Of a DNA stretch of 64,000 nt, positions 57,689 through 64,000 are shown in pieces. Each line of letters opens with the position of its first letter. Position 1 is the first letter of the stretch. This DNA is from a virus. The stretch is taken from positions 1-64,000 of IMG/VR virus record IMGVR_UViG_3300031566_000025; one strand, 5' to 3'. Under the pieces are notes generated by a model. The model searched no databases. It was not told the origin of the DNA and worked only from the letters and a program-made list of their open reading frames with translations. The position numbers were made by a program, and so were the translations under genes.

Positions 57689-57897
57689 AGATTGAAATTG
57701 AAATAGGAGATAATCTTAAAGATTTTCTTATATCACAAAATTATGATACAAAAGAAGAATTAGAAATTATAATGAAATCATTAGAAAGAATGTTTGAAAA
57801 TCAAAAAGTTTACACCTGTCAATTATGTGGTGGTGCTCATTATGTAGGAGATATATGTCCTTATCAACAAACAGAAAAATTAAATATGCGGGCGTAG
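57685..57897 (+). CDS. Small zinc-knuckle-like protein overlapping a tRNA
   Basis: 70 residues: acidic helical N-terminus and CQLCGGAHYVGDICPY, which resembles a CCHC-type knuckle (C-x2-C-x4-H-x4-C). The TAG stop lies inside tRNA-Gly(CCC), ten bases past its start. Confidence 0.55.
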   Translation: MKIEIEIGDNLKDFLISQNYDTKEELEIIMKSLERMFENQKVYTCQLCGGAHYVGDICPYQQTEKLNMRA

Positions 57898-57963
57898 CTC
57901 AGTGGTAGAGCGTCATTCTCCCCGAATGAAGATCGCAGTGTTCAAATCCTGTCGTCCGCTCCA
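57888..57963 (+). tRNA. tRNA-Gly (anticodon CCC) with bulged T-stem
   Basis: Acceptor GCGGGCG/CGTCCGC, stem TCATT/AATGA with loop CTCCCCG. The T-arm has an extra T (GCAGTG against CCTGT), and its 3' end repeats that of the Gly(UCC) gene. Possibly a decaying duplicate. Confidence 0.75.
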
Positions 57964-57983
57964 TTTTTGAAAGGATGGATATA

Positions 57984-58127
57984 TTGATACTTATAAAAAG
58001 ACCAATGTTTTTTGCTAAAAAAGGTTGGTGGGGTGAACATGGTTATATTAGAATATCTTTTTTAAAATACTTATATATAAGAAGAGAATATGTAACAAAA
58101 GTAAAATGGTTTAAATGTGGAAAGTAA
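57984..58127 (+). CDS. Small basic protein (47 aa)
   Basis: TTG 57984 is 8 bases after AAAGGA; ATG 57975 in frame touches the SD. Contains KKGWWGEHGYIRISFLKYLY then WFKCGK. Compact and conserved-looking, but family unknown. Confidence 0.45.
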   Translation: MILIKRPMFFAKKGWWGEHGYIRISFLKYLYIRREYVTKVKWFKCGK

Positions 58128-58147
58128 TTGATACAGGATTAGACTAA

Positions 58148-58504
58148 ATGCAAATAAAAGTTAAGGATATAATATGGGAAACTTGGGGAGCTATAAGTTA
58201 CACTATCATTTTTGGAGATAATGAAATTCCATGCTTTGTTATGCTGCAAGAGATACAAATTGGCGAAAGAAATAATATAGATAAAATCCCTAAAGAAGTT
58301 TATAAAATTGCAGAAGATTTTGGTTTTATGATTCAAAATAAAATAACAAAAATTATCAAAAAGCAACTTTCTAGATATGAAGATGTTATTATTTCTCCTA
58401 TTAATGATCAAAAAAAATGTCCTAAAACAATGAATTACATTTCTTTTGTTTCCGATGAAGTTAACTGGTTAGTTAATGCTGACTCTCTAAGGTTAGTAGT
58501 TTAA
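58148..58504 (+). CDS. Hypothetical protein (118 aa)
   Basis: Alpha/beta soluble protein (IIFGDNEIPCFVMLQEIQIG). SD AGGATT weak. No family recognised. Confidence 0.5.
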   Translation: MQIKVKDIIWETWGAISYTIIFGDNEIPCFVMLQEIQIGERNNIDKIPKEVYKIAEDFGFMIQNKITKIIKKQLSRYEDVIISPINDQKKCPKTMNYISFVSDEVNWLVNADSLRLVV

Positions 58505-58535
58505 TATTAGAACAAATAAATACTAGAAAATATAT

Positions 58536-58612
58536 GCCACGTGTAGCTCACCGGTAGAGCTCTAGCTTGAAGCGCTGGGTAGCAGGGAGTTCAATTCTCC
58601 TCCGTGGCACCA
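58536..58612 (+). tRNA. tRNA-Phe (anticodon GAA)
   Basis: Acceptor GCCACGT/CCGTGGC (7-66 mismatch), stem CTAGC/GCTGG with loop TTGAAGC, T-arm GGGAG/CTCCT, encoded CCA. Confidence 0.88.
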
Positions 58613-58620
58613 AAGCTTAT

Positions 58621-58699
58621 GGTGGTCATACTCGAGTAAGGTCTCAGAGGCAAGGTTGTGGCCCTTGTTACGTGGGTTCAAATCCCACTGATCACCCCA
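58621..58699 (+). tRNA. tRNA-His (anticodon GUG)
   Basis: G-1 at 58621 opposite C73 (the His identity pair), acceptor GTGGTCA/TGATCAC, stem CAAGG/CCTTG with loop TTGTGGC, encoded CCA. Confidence 0.93.
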
Positions 58700-58718
58700 T
58701 TCTGAAAGGAATTGTGAA

Positions 58719-58922
58719 ATGACTAAACCATATCATTGTTTATTTTGTGGAAGAGAAAATAAAAAAGTTAAAAAAATGTTCTGTTCAGAAGAAACCAAAT
58801 GTATTTGTAATGAATGTTTAGATCTTTGTAAAGAGATCGATGAAAATGGTGAAAAGAAAATAGTTATTAATCTAAATATACCAACGTTGAAAAGAATTGA
58901 TCATCCAGACATTGTAGCATGA
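58719..58922 (+). CDS. ClpX-type zinc-finger protein 2
   Basis: 67 residues with HCLFCGREN and CICNECLDLC, matching the ClpX N-terminal zinc domain, without an ATPase. Second of two in this window (see 51322). SD GAAAGGA. ATGA overlap with the next gene. Confidence 0.65.
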   Translation: MTKPYHCLFCGRENKKVKKMFCSEETKCICNECLDLCKEIDENGEKKIVINLNIPTLKRIDHPDIVA

Positions 58923-59302
58923 ATGAATCATGCTGGCATTATGTAATCAAATTTATTAATGAACATGAAGATGGCGAAATATTAAATGCAACATCAATGC
59001 TTCATTACGTTAGAAAGCATAAACCAGAATATAAAAGAAAATATTATTACACGGGTATATATGACCATGTTGGAGTAGATGCTTTACCAGATCTAGTATA
59101 CTCATATAGAGTTATATTAGAAAGACTAGGTTTTCTCAAACACATAAAAAAAGGTTCGTGGATAAAAGTTAGAAGTTTTCCAGAACATATTAGTAGCTAT
59201 AAAGCTAAAAAGATTGCATTTTCAAAGTTACCTTGGCAAGCATGGTTCATCCCTCCAGGATGGATAGTAGAAGGAAAAACTCAAAAATCAAAGGGGGGTT
59301 AA
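58919..59302 (+). CDS. Hypothetical protein (127 aa)
   Basis: Basic protein; central SYRVILERLGFLKHIKKGSW looks like a winged-helix recognition part. Begins in ATGA overlap and ends in TAATG overlap with the HD gene, so the three genes are co-translated. No family recognised. Confidence 0.5.
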   Translation: MNESCWHYVIKFINEHEDGEILNATSMLHYVRKHKPEYKRKYYYTGIYDHVGVDALPDLVYSYRVILERLGFLKHIKKGSWIKVRSFPEHISSYKAKKIAFSKLPWQAWFIPPGWIVEGKTQKSKGG

Positions 59303-60054
59303 TGGAAGATGTAGCAGTAAATTTGCCCAATGGTGATATTACAACAGATAAAGATAAATTAAATCAATTATTAGATTCAAGTTATCCTTTACTACAAAAA
59401 TTTAGAGAGTTATGCCCTGGTTCTTATAAACACTCTCAATCAGTATCTTCCATGGTGGAAGGAATATCACTATCACTAGGTTTAAACGTTACTTTTATGA
59501 AAGTAGCATCTCTTTATCATGATATTGGAAAAATGTTTAATCCAAAATATTTCACTGAGAATCAGTTAGAAGATGAGAATATCCATGATAAACTAGATGC
59601 AAAAATTAGTTATCAATATATTTCAAGACATATTTCAGATACTGCATTGATATTATTAAATGATGAAAACTTTCCAAGAGATTTGATTGAAATAATTACA
59701 CAGCATCATGGTACAACTGTTATTAAATACTTCTTTGATAAATCAGGAAGTGATATAGAAGACAACTTTAGATACAAGTCAAAGAGACCAAAAAAAATTG
59801 AATCCATGTTATTAATGATATGCGATTCTATAGAAGCTAAGTCAAGATCTCTTGTTCAAAGTGGTAACTTTGATCCAACTGAAACCATAGAAGAAACTAT
59901 TAATAATCTTCTAAGTGATGGACAATTGGATGATGTTGTAATGAGACTTGGAGATTTACAAAAATTAAAAGACGGACTAGCAAAAGAACTAGAAGGAACC
60001 TACCAAAAAAGGGTTAATTATTCTAAAGCAAAAGATGAAGTAAAATCTGAATAA
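59302..60054 (+). CDS. PgpH-like HD-domain phosphodiesterase (soluble)
   Basis: 250 residues. HD motifs: His44 (YKHSQ), His73-Asp74 (LYHDIGK), NPKYFTENQ, NIHDKLDAKISYQYI, ITQHHGTTVIKYFF, FRYKSKRPKKIESML and CDSIEAKSRSL. This order and wording match the HD domain of PgpH/7TMR-HD enzymes that hydrolyse cyclic di-AMP. The membrane and extracellular parts of PgpH are missing, giving a free cytosolic enzyme. It may lower host c-di-AMP or degrade related defence nucleotides (inference). Confidence 0.8.
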   Translation: MEDVAVNLPNGDITTDKDKLNQLLDSSYPLLQKFRELCPGSYKHSQSVSSMVEGISLSLGLNVTFMKVASLYHDIGKMFNPKYFTENQLEDENIHDKLDAKISYQYISRHISDTALILLNDENFPRDLIEIITQHHGTTVIKYFFDKSGSDIEDNFRYKSKRPKKIESMLLMICDSIEAKSRSLVQSGNFDPTETIEETINNLLSDGQLDDVVMRLGDLQKLKDGLAKELEGTYQKRVNYSKAKDEVKSE

Positions 60055-60068
60055 TAACTCATACCATC

Positions 60069-60148
60069 TTGTGCCAGAAGATCCAAAATCCTGGGACTCC
60101 CATTTTTGAATGGATTAAGAGTCACCAGAAAGGATTCTTCTGGCACAA
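60069..60148 (+). ncRNA. Structured RNA 3
   Basis: TTGTGCCAGAAGATCC (60069) pairs with GGATTCTTCTGGCACAA (60132) with one bulge; inside, GACTC (60095) pairs with GAGTC (60119) and CCATT-TTTG-AATGG (60100-60113) closes a tetraloop. Three coaxial stems in the gap after the HD gene; no U-run. Could be a small RNA or a 3'/5' UTR control element. Confidence 0.6.
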
Positions 60149-60180
60149 CTTTATTGAAAGATATTATGGAGTGGATAGAT

Positions 60181-60393
60181 ATGCAACAGAAAAGAATATT
60201 AGTCATATTAGTATTTCTTTTTTTATTTATATCTTGTGCTAAAAAATATACAATTAATCACGATCATCCATATCATCCTTCTCCTGCTATAAAATATAAC
60301 TGTCCATATGATAGCTGTCCCTATCCACCATTTTTTCATGAACACAAAGGATATGGCAGACATCAACATGAATATAAAGGCGAATATGAATAA
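60181..60393 (+). CDS. His-rich lipoprotein (70 aa)
   Basis: Start ATG 60181 gives a lipoprotein signal (MQQKRILVILVFLFLFISC, lipobox FISC). The mature part is short and rich in His, Tyr and Pro (NHDHPYHPSP, HEHKGYGRHQHEYKG), a likely metal-binding surface. Possible roles: superinfection exclusion or metal sequestration in the envelope. A longer in-frame start would bury the signal. Confidence 0.65.
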   Translation: MQQKRILVILVFLFLFISCAKKYTINHDHPYHPSPAIKYNCPYDSCPYPPFFHEHKGYGRHQHEYKGEYE

Positions 60394-60397
60394 TAGT

Positions 60398-60472
60398 GGC
60401 GGTGTATCCAAGTGGGAAGGAAGCTGACTGCAAATCAGTTATACGGGAGTTCGATTCTCTCCACCGCCTCCA
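60398..60472 (+). tRNA. tRNA-Cys (anticodon GCA)
   Basis: Acceptor GGCGGTG/CACCGCC, stem GCTGA/TCAGT with loop CTGCAAA, encoded CCA. Confidence 0.93.
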
Positions 60473-60485
60473 TTTAATTTTTAAT

Positions 60486-60564
60486 GGGATAGTAACTCAG
60501 CTAGGATTAGAGTAACTGACTTTTAATCAGTAAGTCGTGGGTTCGATTCCCACCTGTCCCACCA
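60486..60564 (+). tRNA. tRNA-Lys (anticodon UUU)
   Basis: Acceptor GGGATAG/CTGTCCC, stem ACTGA/TCAGT with loop CTTTTAA, T-arm GTGGG/CCCAC, encoded CCA. Last tRNA of the array; the convergent gene on the - strand reads through it. Confidence 0.95.
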
Positions 60565-60902
60565 TTAAAACGACCCAGACACTCAGGACATCTTTCTAAT
60601 AAATCCCTGAGTGCCTTATTTTTATCAACTTCCCAATACTGTTTTTCTTGAGATAAATCTAAAATACAAGCACATTCTTCTTCACACATATCACTCTTAT
60701 GATTATATCCTCTATTAATCATTTCTTCTTTCAAATCTTCATGTCTTTGATATAATACACGTGGTTCAAATAAATTATTCTTAAAATATCCATCTAATTT
60801 TTTTTGCTTCTTTAATGATCCGAGAAACATATGCATCTCTAAATGTTCCCCACATAAATGCTTCTGACACATAATCTTTGGATCACATAACCACATTCTC
60901 AT
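60507..60902 (-). CDS. Pyrimidine-dimer DNA glycosylase-like protein
   Basis: ATG 60902 (MRMWLCDPKIM) chosen; upstream residues overlap the previous gene. CQKHLCGEHLEMHMFLGSL, the GYF..NLFEPRVLYQRHEDL block and EEMINRGYNHKS match the Pyr_excise family related to T4 endonuclease V, which removes UV dimers. The normal end (RCPECLGRF) is followed by ~18 extra residues encoded antisense to tRNA-Lys before the stop, probably non-functional. Confidence 0.8.
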   Translation of the reverse strand: MRMWLCDPKIMCQKHLCGEHLEMHMFLGSLKKQKKLDGYFKNNLFEPRVLYQRHEDLKEEMINRGYNHKSDMCEEECACILDLSQEKQYWEVDKNKALRDLLERCPECLGRFNGGTGGNRTHDLLIKSQLL

Positions 60903-60903
60903 C

Positions 60904-61191
60904 TTACCAAGTTCCTTTCGCCTGTCTCTTCTTCCTTTCCATAGATAATTCAAGTCTTAATTTTGTAATACAAGTGTGCTTGATCTTGCCAGTTCTAAAT
61001 CCAGTTCCTGTTAGATAGTTCATTACCACTCTTATCTTATCATTAGATGTGCTAGATATGGGACCCAAATACTTTCTCAATCGAGCACAACACCATTCAG
61101 GATCCTCTTTCCATTTTCCTAAAAGACTCTTACGAACAGCTTGCCACTCTGGACTTTTAACCAATACATTTTTTGGATTTTCATCACTCAT
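60904..61191 (-). CDS. Hypothetical protein (95 aa)
   Basis: Basic helical protein (SPEWQAVRKSLLGKWKEDPE; IRVVMNYLTGTGFRTGKIKH). Adjacent to the glycosylase gene in the same direction. Type of protein common next to phage lysis genes, no named family. Confidence 0.55.
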   Translation of the reverse strand: MSDENPKNVLVKSPEWQAVRKSLLGKWKEDPEWCCARLRKYLGPISSTSNDKIRVVMNYLTGTGFRTGKIKHTCITKLRLELSMERKKRQAKGTW

Positions 61192-61200
61192 TATTATCTC

Positions 61201-61791
61201 CTATACAGTTACTCTCTTAAACCATCCCCTTGCATATTTTTTTTGCTTTGAATTACCATCCATATAATCCATATAATGTTGTCCTTGAAGTGTATTAAGC
61301 ATTTTAACTAATACTTTTTCATCCCCACCTTTTTCACTAAGAGAATTAAGTGCGCTCAATGTTTTTTTACCAATTTTTCCATCCACCTCAAGTTCATCAA
61401 ATAACTCACCATTTCTGTTCAGATAATTTAATGACCTTTGTAAGAATTTAGCAGCTCTAAGAACACCCAAATTTACACCAGTATCAAACATTTCTTCTGC
61501 TACTTCTTGTGAAAATTCATCAAGACAATTTATGTTCCAATATTTATCTTTAAAAAAACTTGCAACTTCATTTTTAAGTCTAAGTGAATCATCTAAACTC
61601 TTTGGAAAATAAGGATCATATCTATGAAAATCAATAATTTCCCATCCATACCAATCAGGATTAAATTTTCTTGAAATTCCTTTATATGTTTCTCCTCCTG
61701 CATCATCCATATCATTTACATAACCACCTTCATTAATCATTGTTTTTTCAAAAGCATCAATAAAACTCGACTTACAAATAGCGCTTTCCAT
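61201..61791 (-). CDS. Endolysin, GH108-type N-acetylmuramidase
   Basis: 196 residues. NEGGYVNDMDDAGGETYKGIS near the start contains the catalytic Glu21 and the family signature EGGY.nd..D.GG.T..GIs; the C-terminal half (NRNGELFDELEVDGKIGKKT onward) is the putative peptidoglycan-binding domain 3. No signal peptide, so release would need a holin, not identified nearby. It cuts the glycan chain of murein at lysis. Confidence 0.85.
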   Translation of the reverse strand: MESAICKSSFIDAFEKTMINEGGYVNDMDDAGGETYKGISRKFNPDWYGWEIIDFHRYDPYFPKSLDDSLRLKNEVASFFKDKYWNINCLDEFSQEVAEEMFDTGVNLGVLRAAKFLQRSLNYLNRNGELFDELEVDGKIGKKTLSALNSLSEKGGDEKVLVKMLNTLQGQHYMDYMDGNSKQKKYARGWFKRVTV

Positions 61792-62018
61792 TACATAATT
61801 CCCCCAGACGGTTTAAAACTAACACCTATTCTGACCATTGAAATAATTTTTCTTGATCTCTTTAACTGATCAAACTTTTTCCAAAATTTCTGATTACCAA
61901 AAACCTTACGATAAATTGGGCAAGTTTCAGAATAATCAATATAACCATTATCATTCACACAAACAGAACCACAAGCAAATGTACTATCTAACCAATAGTG
62001 TATCTTATTATATGTCAA
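61791..62018 (-). CDS. Hypothetical protein (75 aa)
   Basis: TTG 62018 is preferred, with GGGTAAGTGGG upstream; an ATG at 62057 lies deep in the cupin gene. LTYNKIHYWLDSTFACGSVC and YSETCPIYRKVFG look like a degenerate zinc-ribbon of the kind seen in phage HNH-associated proteins. Stop overlaps the endolysin start. Confidence 0.5.
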   Translation of the reverse strand: MTYNKIHYWLDSTFACGSVCVNDNGYIDYSETCPIYRKVFGNQKFWKKFDQLKRSRKIISMVRIGVSFKPSGGIM

Positions 62019-62391
62019 CCCACTTACCCTCTTCCAATTTACATCTATATGAATCATCGTCAGAATGAGTCGTTGATACTTCTATAAATACACAACCATA
62101 TTCTGTTTCTGATGTAAATCTATGTCTAATATAAGGTTTTATCCTGAATAATTCTCCGGGTCCTAAGATTTCAAATGTATGCTCCTCACCTTTAACATAA
62201 TCAAGATGTAGAAATCCATCTAATACATAAAATGTCTCATCTTTAATTTTGTGATAATGAAACTCACCCTTTGAAGACCATTTTTCAAAAGCAACATATA
62301 TCTTCTTTCCACAATATCCAACATTCTCTTCATTGACATTAGCAAACCAAATCTCATGTCCCCATGTTTTCTTCACAAATTCTCCTGTCAT
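62008..62391 (-). CDS. Cupin-domain protein
   Basis: 127 residues. SKGEFHYHKIKDETFYVLDG and LGPGELFRIKPYIRHRFTS are the two cupin motifs (HxH...E, then H); VKKTWGHEIWFAN at the start and STTHSDDDSYR at the end resemble sugar-nucleotide/mannose-isomerase-type cupins. Possibly a sugar isomerase or epimerase-like enzyme. SD AGGAGGAT. Confidence 0.75.
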   Translation of the reverse strand: MTGEFVKKTWGHEIWFANVNEENVGYCGKKIYVAFEKWSSKGEFHYHKIKDETFYVLDGFLHLDYVKGEEHTFEILGPGELFRIKPYIRHRFTSETEYGCVFIEVSTTHSDDDSYRCKLEEGKWVDI

Positions 62392-62410
62392 ATATCCTCC
62401 TTTGGTTTAT

Positions 62411-62830
62411 TTAGAATCTTTTTTCCCCAAAACCCATAAAAGAGAAATCTTTTACATCTTTCCACCATTCGTTTATATCTTCCATTATAAGTTCGCCATC
62501 ATCTTCATTTCTATCTGTTCGATCTATATTCCTATAAAATTTTGGAGACCATTTTTTTATAAAACTTTTTGCATCTTCTAATGTTTCGCCTTTCCATGTT
62601 ACTACTAAATTTTTCTCAATTGCTTTTATAAATTTTTTTTGTTTATTTGTTGGAGGAAATGGTTTATTATTTTTAATATAGTACAGTCTTTGTTCGTTTT
62701 TATGTTTCGATATAAATGCTTCTACTTCTTCTCTATCCATCAATTTTCCAGAGTATTTAATATTAAGATCTCTACATATAGATTTTAAATATTCTCTTTG
62801 TGCTTTGGTGCTTTTTATTATATTTTTCAT
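62411..62830 (-). CDS. Two-repeat helical protein (139 aa)
   Basis: Two copies of a T..Q..Y/Fik.I...L.....G motif: TKAQREYLKSICRDLNIKYS and TNKQKKFIKAIEKNLVVTWK, each followed by a D/E..eaf/sfI block. Such repeats occur in small bacterial and phage proteins of unknown function, possibly nucleic-acid binding. Confidence 0.55.
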   Translation of the reverse strand: MKNIIKSTKAQREYLKSICRDLNIKYSGKLMDREEVEAFISKHKNEQRLYYIKNNKPFPPTNKQKKFIKAIEKNLVVTWKGETLEDAKSFIKKWSPKFYRNIDRTDRNEDDGELIMEDINEWWKDVKDFSFMGFGEKRF

Positions 62831-63027
62831 TTGTTATACTCCTCTAAATATAAATCAGATATTTTCTTTATTGTTTCTATAATGTTTGTCTTTGATAACC
62901 ATGCATCATTTGAAATATCAGTTATTAGAGAAGAAAATTTTTGTCCAAACGATTCAATGAGATCTTCAAATTCCGAAAATCTAATGTCTTCGGAGAGAGT
63001 TTTATATACAGCTTCTTCTATTTCCAT
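62827..63027 (-). CDS. Hypothetical protein (66 aa)
   Basis: Acidic small protein (EEAVYKTLSEDIRFSEFEDL). Stop overlaps the next gene start by 4 bases. No family recognised. Confidence 0.45.
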   Translation of the reverse strand: MEIEEAVYKTLSEDIRFSEFEDLIESFGQKFSSLITDISNDAWLSKTNIIETIKKISDLYLEEYNK

Positions 63028-63042
63028 TAGATTTTATCCTCC

Positions 63043-63498
63043 CTATATATGTGGCAAAGTATTTACAATCTGATAAAACTCCATAGCACATTTTTCATGA
63101 GTCATAAAATCACCATAGGCAGATGAACAGAACAACTTATCAACATACCAACAGACAATCACACCTTCTGCAACTCCACGTTTCACTTTATTATAATGCT
63201 TTACAATTTCATCACTCAACATACCACATGTATTTCTCACACCTTGAATTGTTCCATTTACAAAATCAAGTTCTCTTGCTCCATCCATAATATCATTTAC
63301 AACGTCATCTAAATCATTGAGATTTGCGTCACATATAATACCAATATACATTGGCCATCCTTCCATTTGATATTTCCTGACAATTAAAGGACTCCAATTT
63401 TTATCTAATAATCTTGTAGAAGTTGAACTATCATCTCTTGTCATTCCAGCATTTGCTTCACTTCCCATATTCTTATTTCTCTCTACATGATCGGTCAT
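63043..63498 (-). CDS. Hypothetical protein (151 aa)
   Basis: ATG 63498 forms an ATGA overlap with the preceding gene and is preferred over 63519. Low-complexity N-terminus (DDSSTSTR), then a domain with MYIGIICDANLNDLDDVVND and an HEKCAMEFYQI end. No family recognised. Confidence 0.5.
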   Translation of the reverse strand: MTDHVERNKNMGSEANAGMTRDDSSTSTRLLDKNWSPLIVRKYQMEGWPMYIGIICDANLNDLDDVVNDIMDGARELDFVNGTIQGVRNTCGMLSDEIVKHYNKVKRGVAEGVIVCWYVDKLFCSSAYGDFMTHEKCAMEFYQIVNTLPHI

Positions 63499-63689
63499 TT
63501 GCTTTTCATCTCCTTCCATTTTGTTATTACTTCTTGAACTATTTCTTCACTTGATGCAGGTAAATAAAATACAGTATTCCCACCTTTTGAATTGCCACTA
63601 TACCACCAAGCATCTGGAAATTTCATTAATATATATTGCTCTTCTTCATAGGATTCTGTAATTATTTCTATTACCAATTTATGTTTCAT
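63495..63689 (-). CDS. Hypothetical protein (64 aa)
   Basis: Small alpha/beta protein (KLVIEIITESYEEEQYILMK). Overlaps both neighbours slightly (ATGA at its end). SD AAAGGAAC. No family recognised. Confidence 0.45.
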   Translation of the reverse strand: MKHKLVIEIITESYEEEQYILMKFPDAWWYSGNSKGGNTVFYLPASSEEIVQEVITKWKEMKSK

Positions 63690-64000
63690 TATTATGTTCC
63701 TTTAATAGTCCATTGTATTCTTTATCTTTACCTTCCCTAACCAACCTTCTCCACATTTCTATTCTACGATTTCTCTCCTCTTCATCCATTAAATCTAAAG
63801 TATATGGATTTCTTTCATCTTGTCCAATACCATTTCTTTCATACTCCATAAGAGCAAAACATCCCCAAACTGCCATTGCTAAATGATGGCAATTACTTTC
63901 TTCATCTAACTTCTCACCACGAATCCATTTCCATAGATGTCTCAAAAGTGGACCAATAACTTCCTTTCTCCATTTTAATCCCTTCCACCAATTATAATTT
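63679..64000 (-). CDS. dATP/dGTP diphosphohydrolase-like protein (5' end outside window)
   Basis: The frame is open through the right edge, so the start is missing. LLRHLWKWIRGEKLDEESNC followed by HHLAMAVWGCFALMEYE fits the DUF5664/dATP-dGTP diphosphohydrolase family (RH...W..GE..D.ESG..HLAH), whose members trim dNTP pools, including in phages that exclude normal purines. Here ESG..H is ESNCHH, a small deviation near the metal site. Confidence 0.65.
   Translation of the reverse strand, partial: NYNWWKGLKWRKEVIGPLLRHLWKWIRGEKLDEESNCHHLAMAVWGCFALMEYERNGIGQDERNPYTLDLMDEEERNRRIEMWRRLVREGKDKEYNGLLKEHNNET

Noticed and set aside
55571-58545. Further AGAACA sites upstream of tRNA-Ala and tRNA-Phe as copies of the promoter motif
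   Set aside because: Spacing to a TATAAA-like box differs (8 instead of 3 bases) or the box is absent, so they are not counted with the three good copies.
1-64000. CRISPR arrays, insertion sequences, integrase or attachment sites
   Set aside because: No regularly spaced repeats, transposase motifs or integrase-like frames were seen on either strand.

Overview
This window looks like a piece of a large, AT-rich tailed-phage genome, probably a jumbo myovirus with a T4-like head. The evidence is a T4-type head block (gp23-like major capsid protein, gp21-like prohead protease, gp20-like portal), phage-type replication genes (family B DNA polymerase, DnaB-like helicase), a GH108 endolysin, and 27 tRNA or tRNA-like genes set among dozens of tiny genes. 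Shine-Dalgarno sites of the AAAGGAG/GAAAGGATA type and a bS21 homologue point to a bacterial host. Both ends cut through genes.

Layout. (1) 1-13.5 kb, + strand: an accessory operon-like run with an exported TAXI-type binding protein, RNase H, a YkgJ-type cysteine-cluster protein, and a signalling block (vWA, nicotinamidase-like hydrolase, vWA, unknown 372-aa protein, PP2C phosphatase, protein kinase). The vWA/PP2C/kinase trio matches the architecture of TerY-P/YegL-YegK-YegI systems. Two ParB-like proteins follow, then a strong terminator. (2) 13.6-34.0 kb, - strand: head genes downstream of replication, modification and chaperone genes. The block holds a fused uracil-DNA glycosylase/PolB, QueE, bS21, GroES, a thymidylate-synthase-like enzyme with all canonical catalytic residues, an HslV/proteasome-like hydrolase, a DpdA-like transglycosylase, helicase, acidic core-like protein and portal. 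Next come five related cysteine-motif membrane-type proteins, the protease and the capsid protein. (3) 34.2-38.0 kb: a DnaJ-type zinc protein on +; on - a PIG-L deacetylase, a GT-B glycosyltransferase and an HNH protein, flanked by two copies of a similar regulatory region. (4) 38.0-60.6 kb, + strand: two structured RNAs, then a tRNA array carrying an amber-suppressor-type tRNA (CUA) and an initiator-like tRNA. Interspersed are RtcB RNA ligase, a Pth2-like hydrolase, Nudix, a REC-PAS-PAS protein, a PgpH-like HD phosphodiesterase and several Sec-exported proteins. (5) 60.5-64 kb, - strand: a pyrimidine-dimer glycosylase-like protein, endolysin, cupin and a dNTP diphosphohydrolase-like protein.

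How it may work together (inference): DpdA/QueE, and possibly the thymidylate-synthase-like enzyme with the glycosyltransferase and PIG-L, would modify the DNA. RtcB, Pth2 and the tRNA set would maintain or redirect translation. bS21, GroES and the HslV-like protein touch host ribosome, folding and proteolysis. The kinase/phosphatase/vWA set, the REC-PAS-PAS protein and the HD phosphodiesterase would adjust host signalling. A 16-bp motif AGAACAWAWTATAAAT lies just upstream of structured RNA 1, the first tRNA and the head operon, and is a candidate phage promoter.
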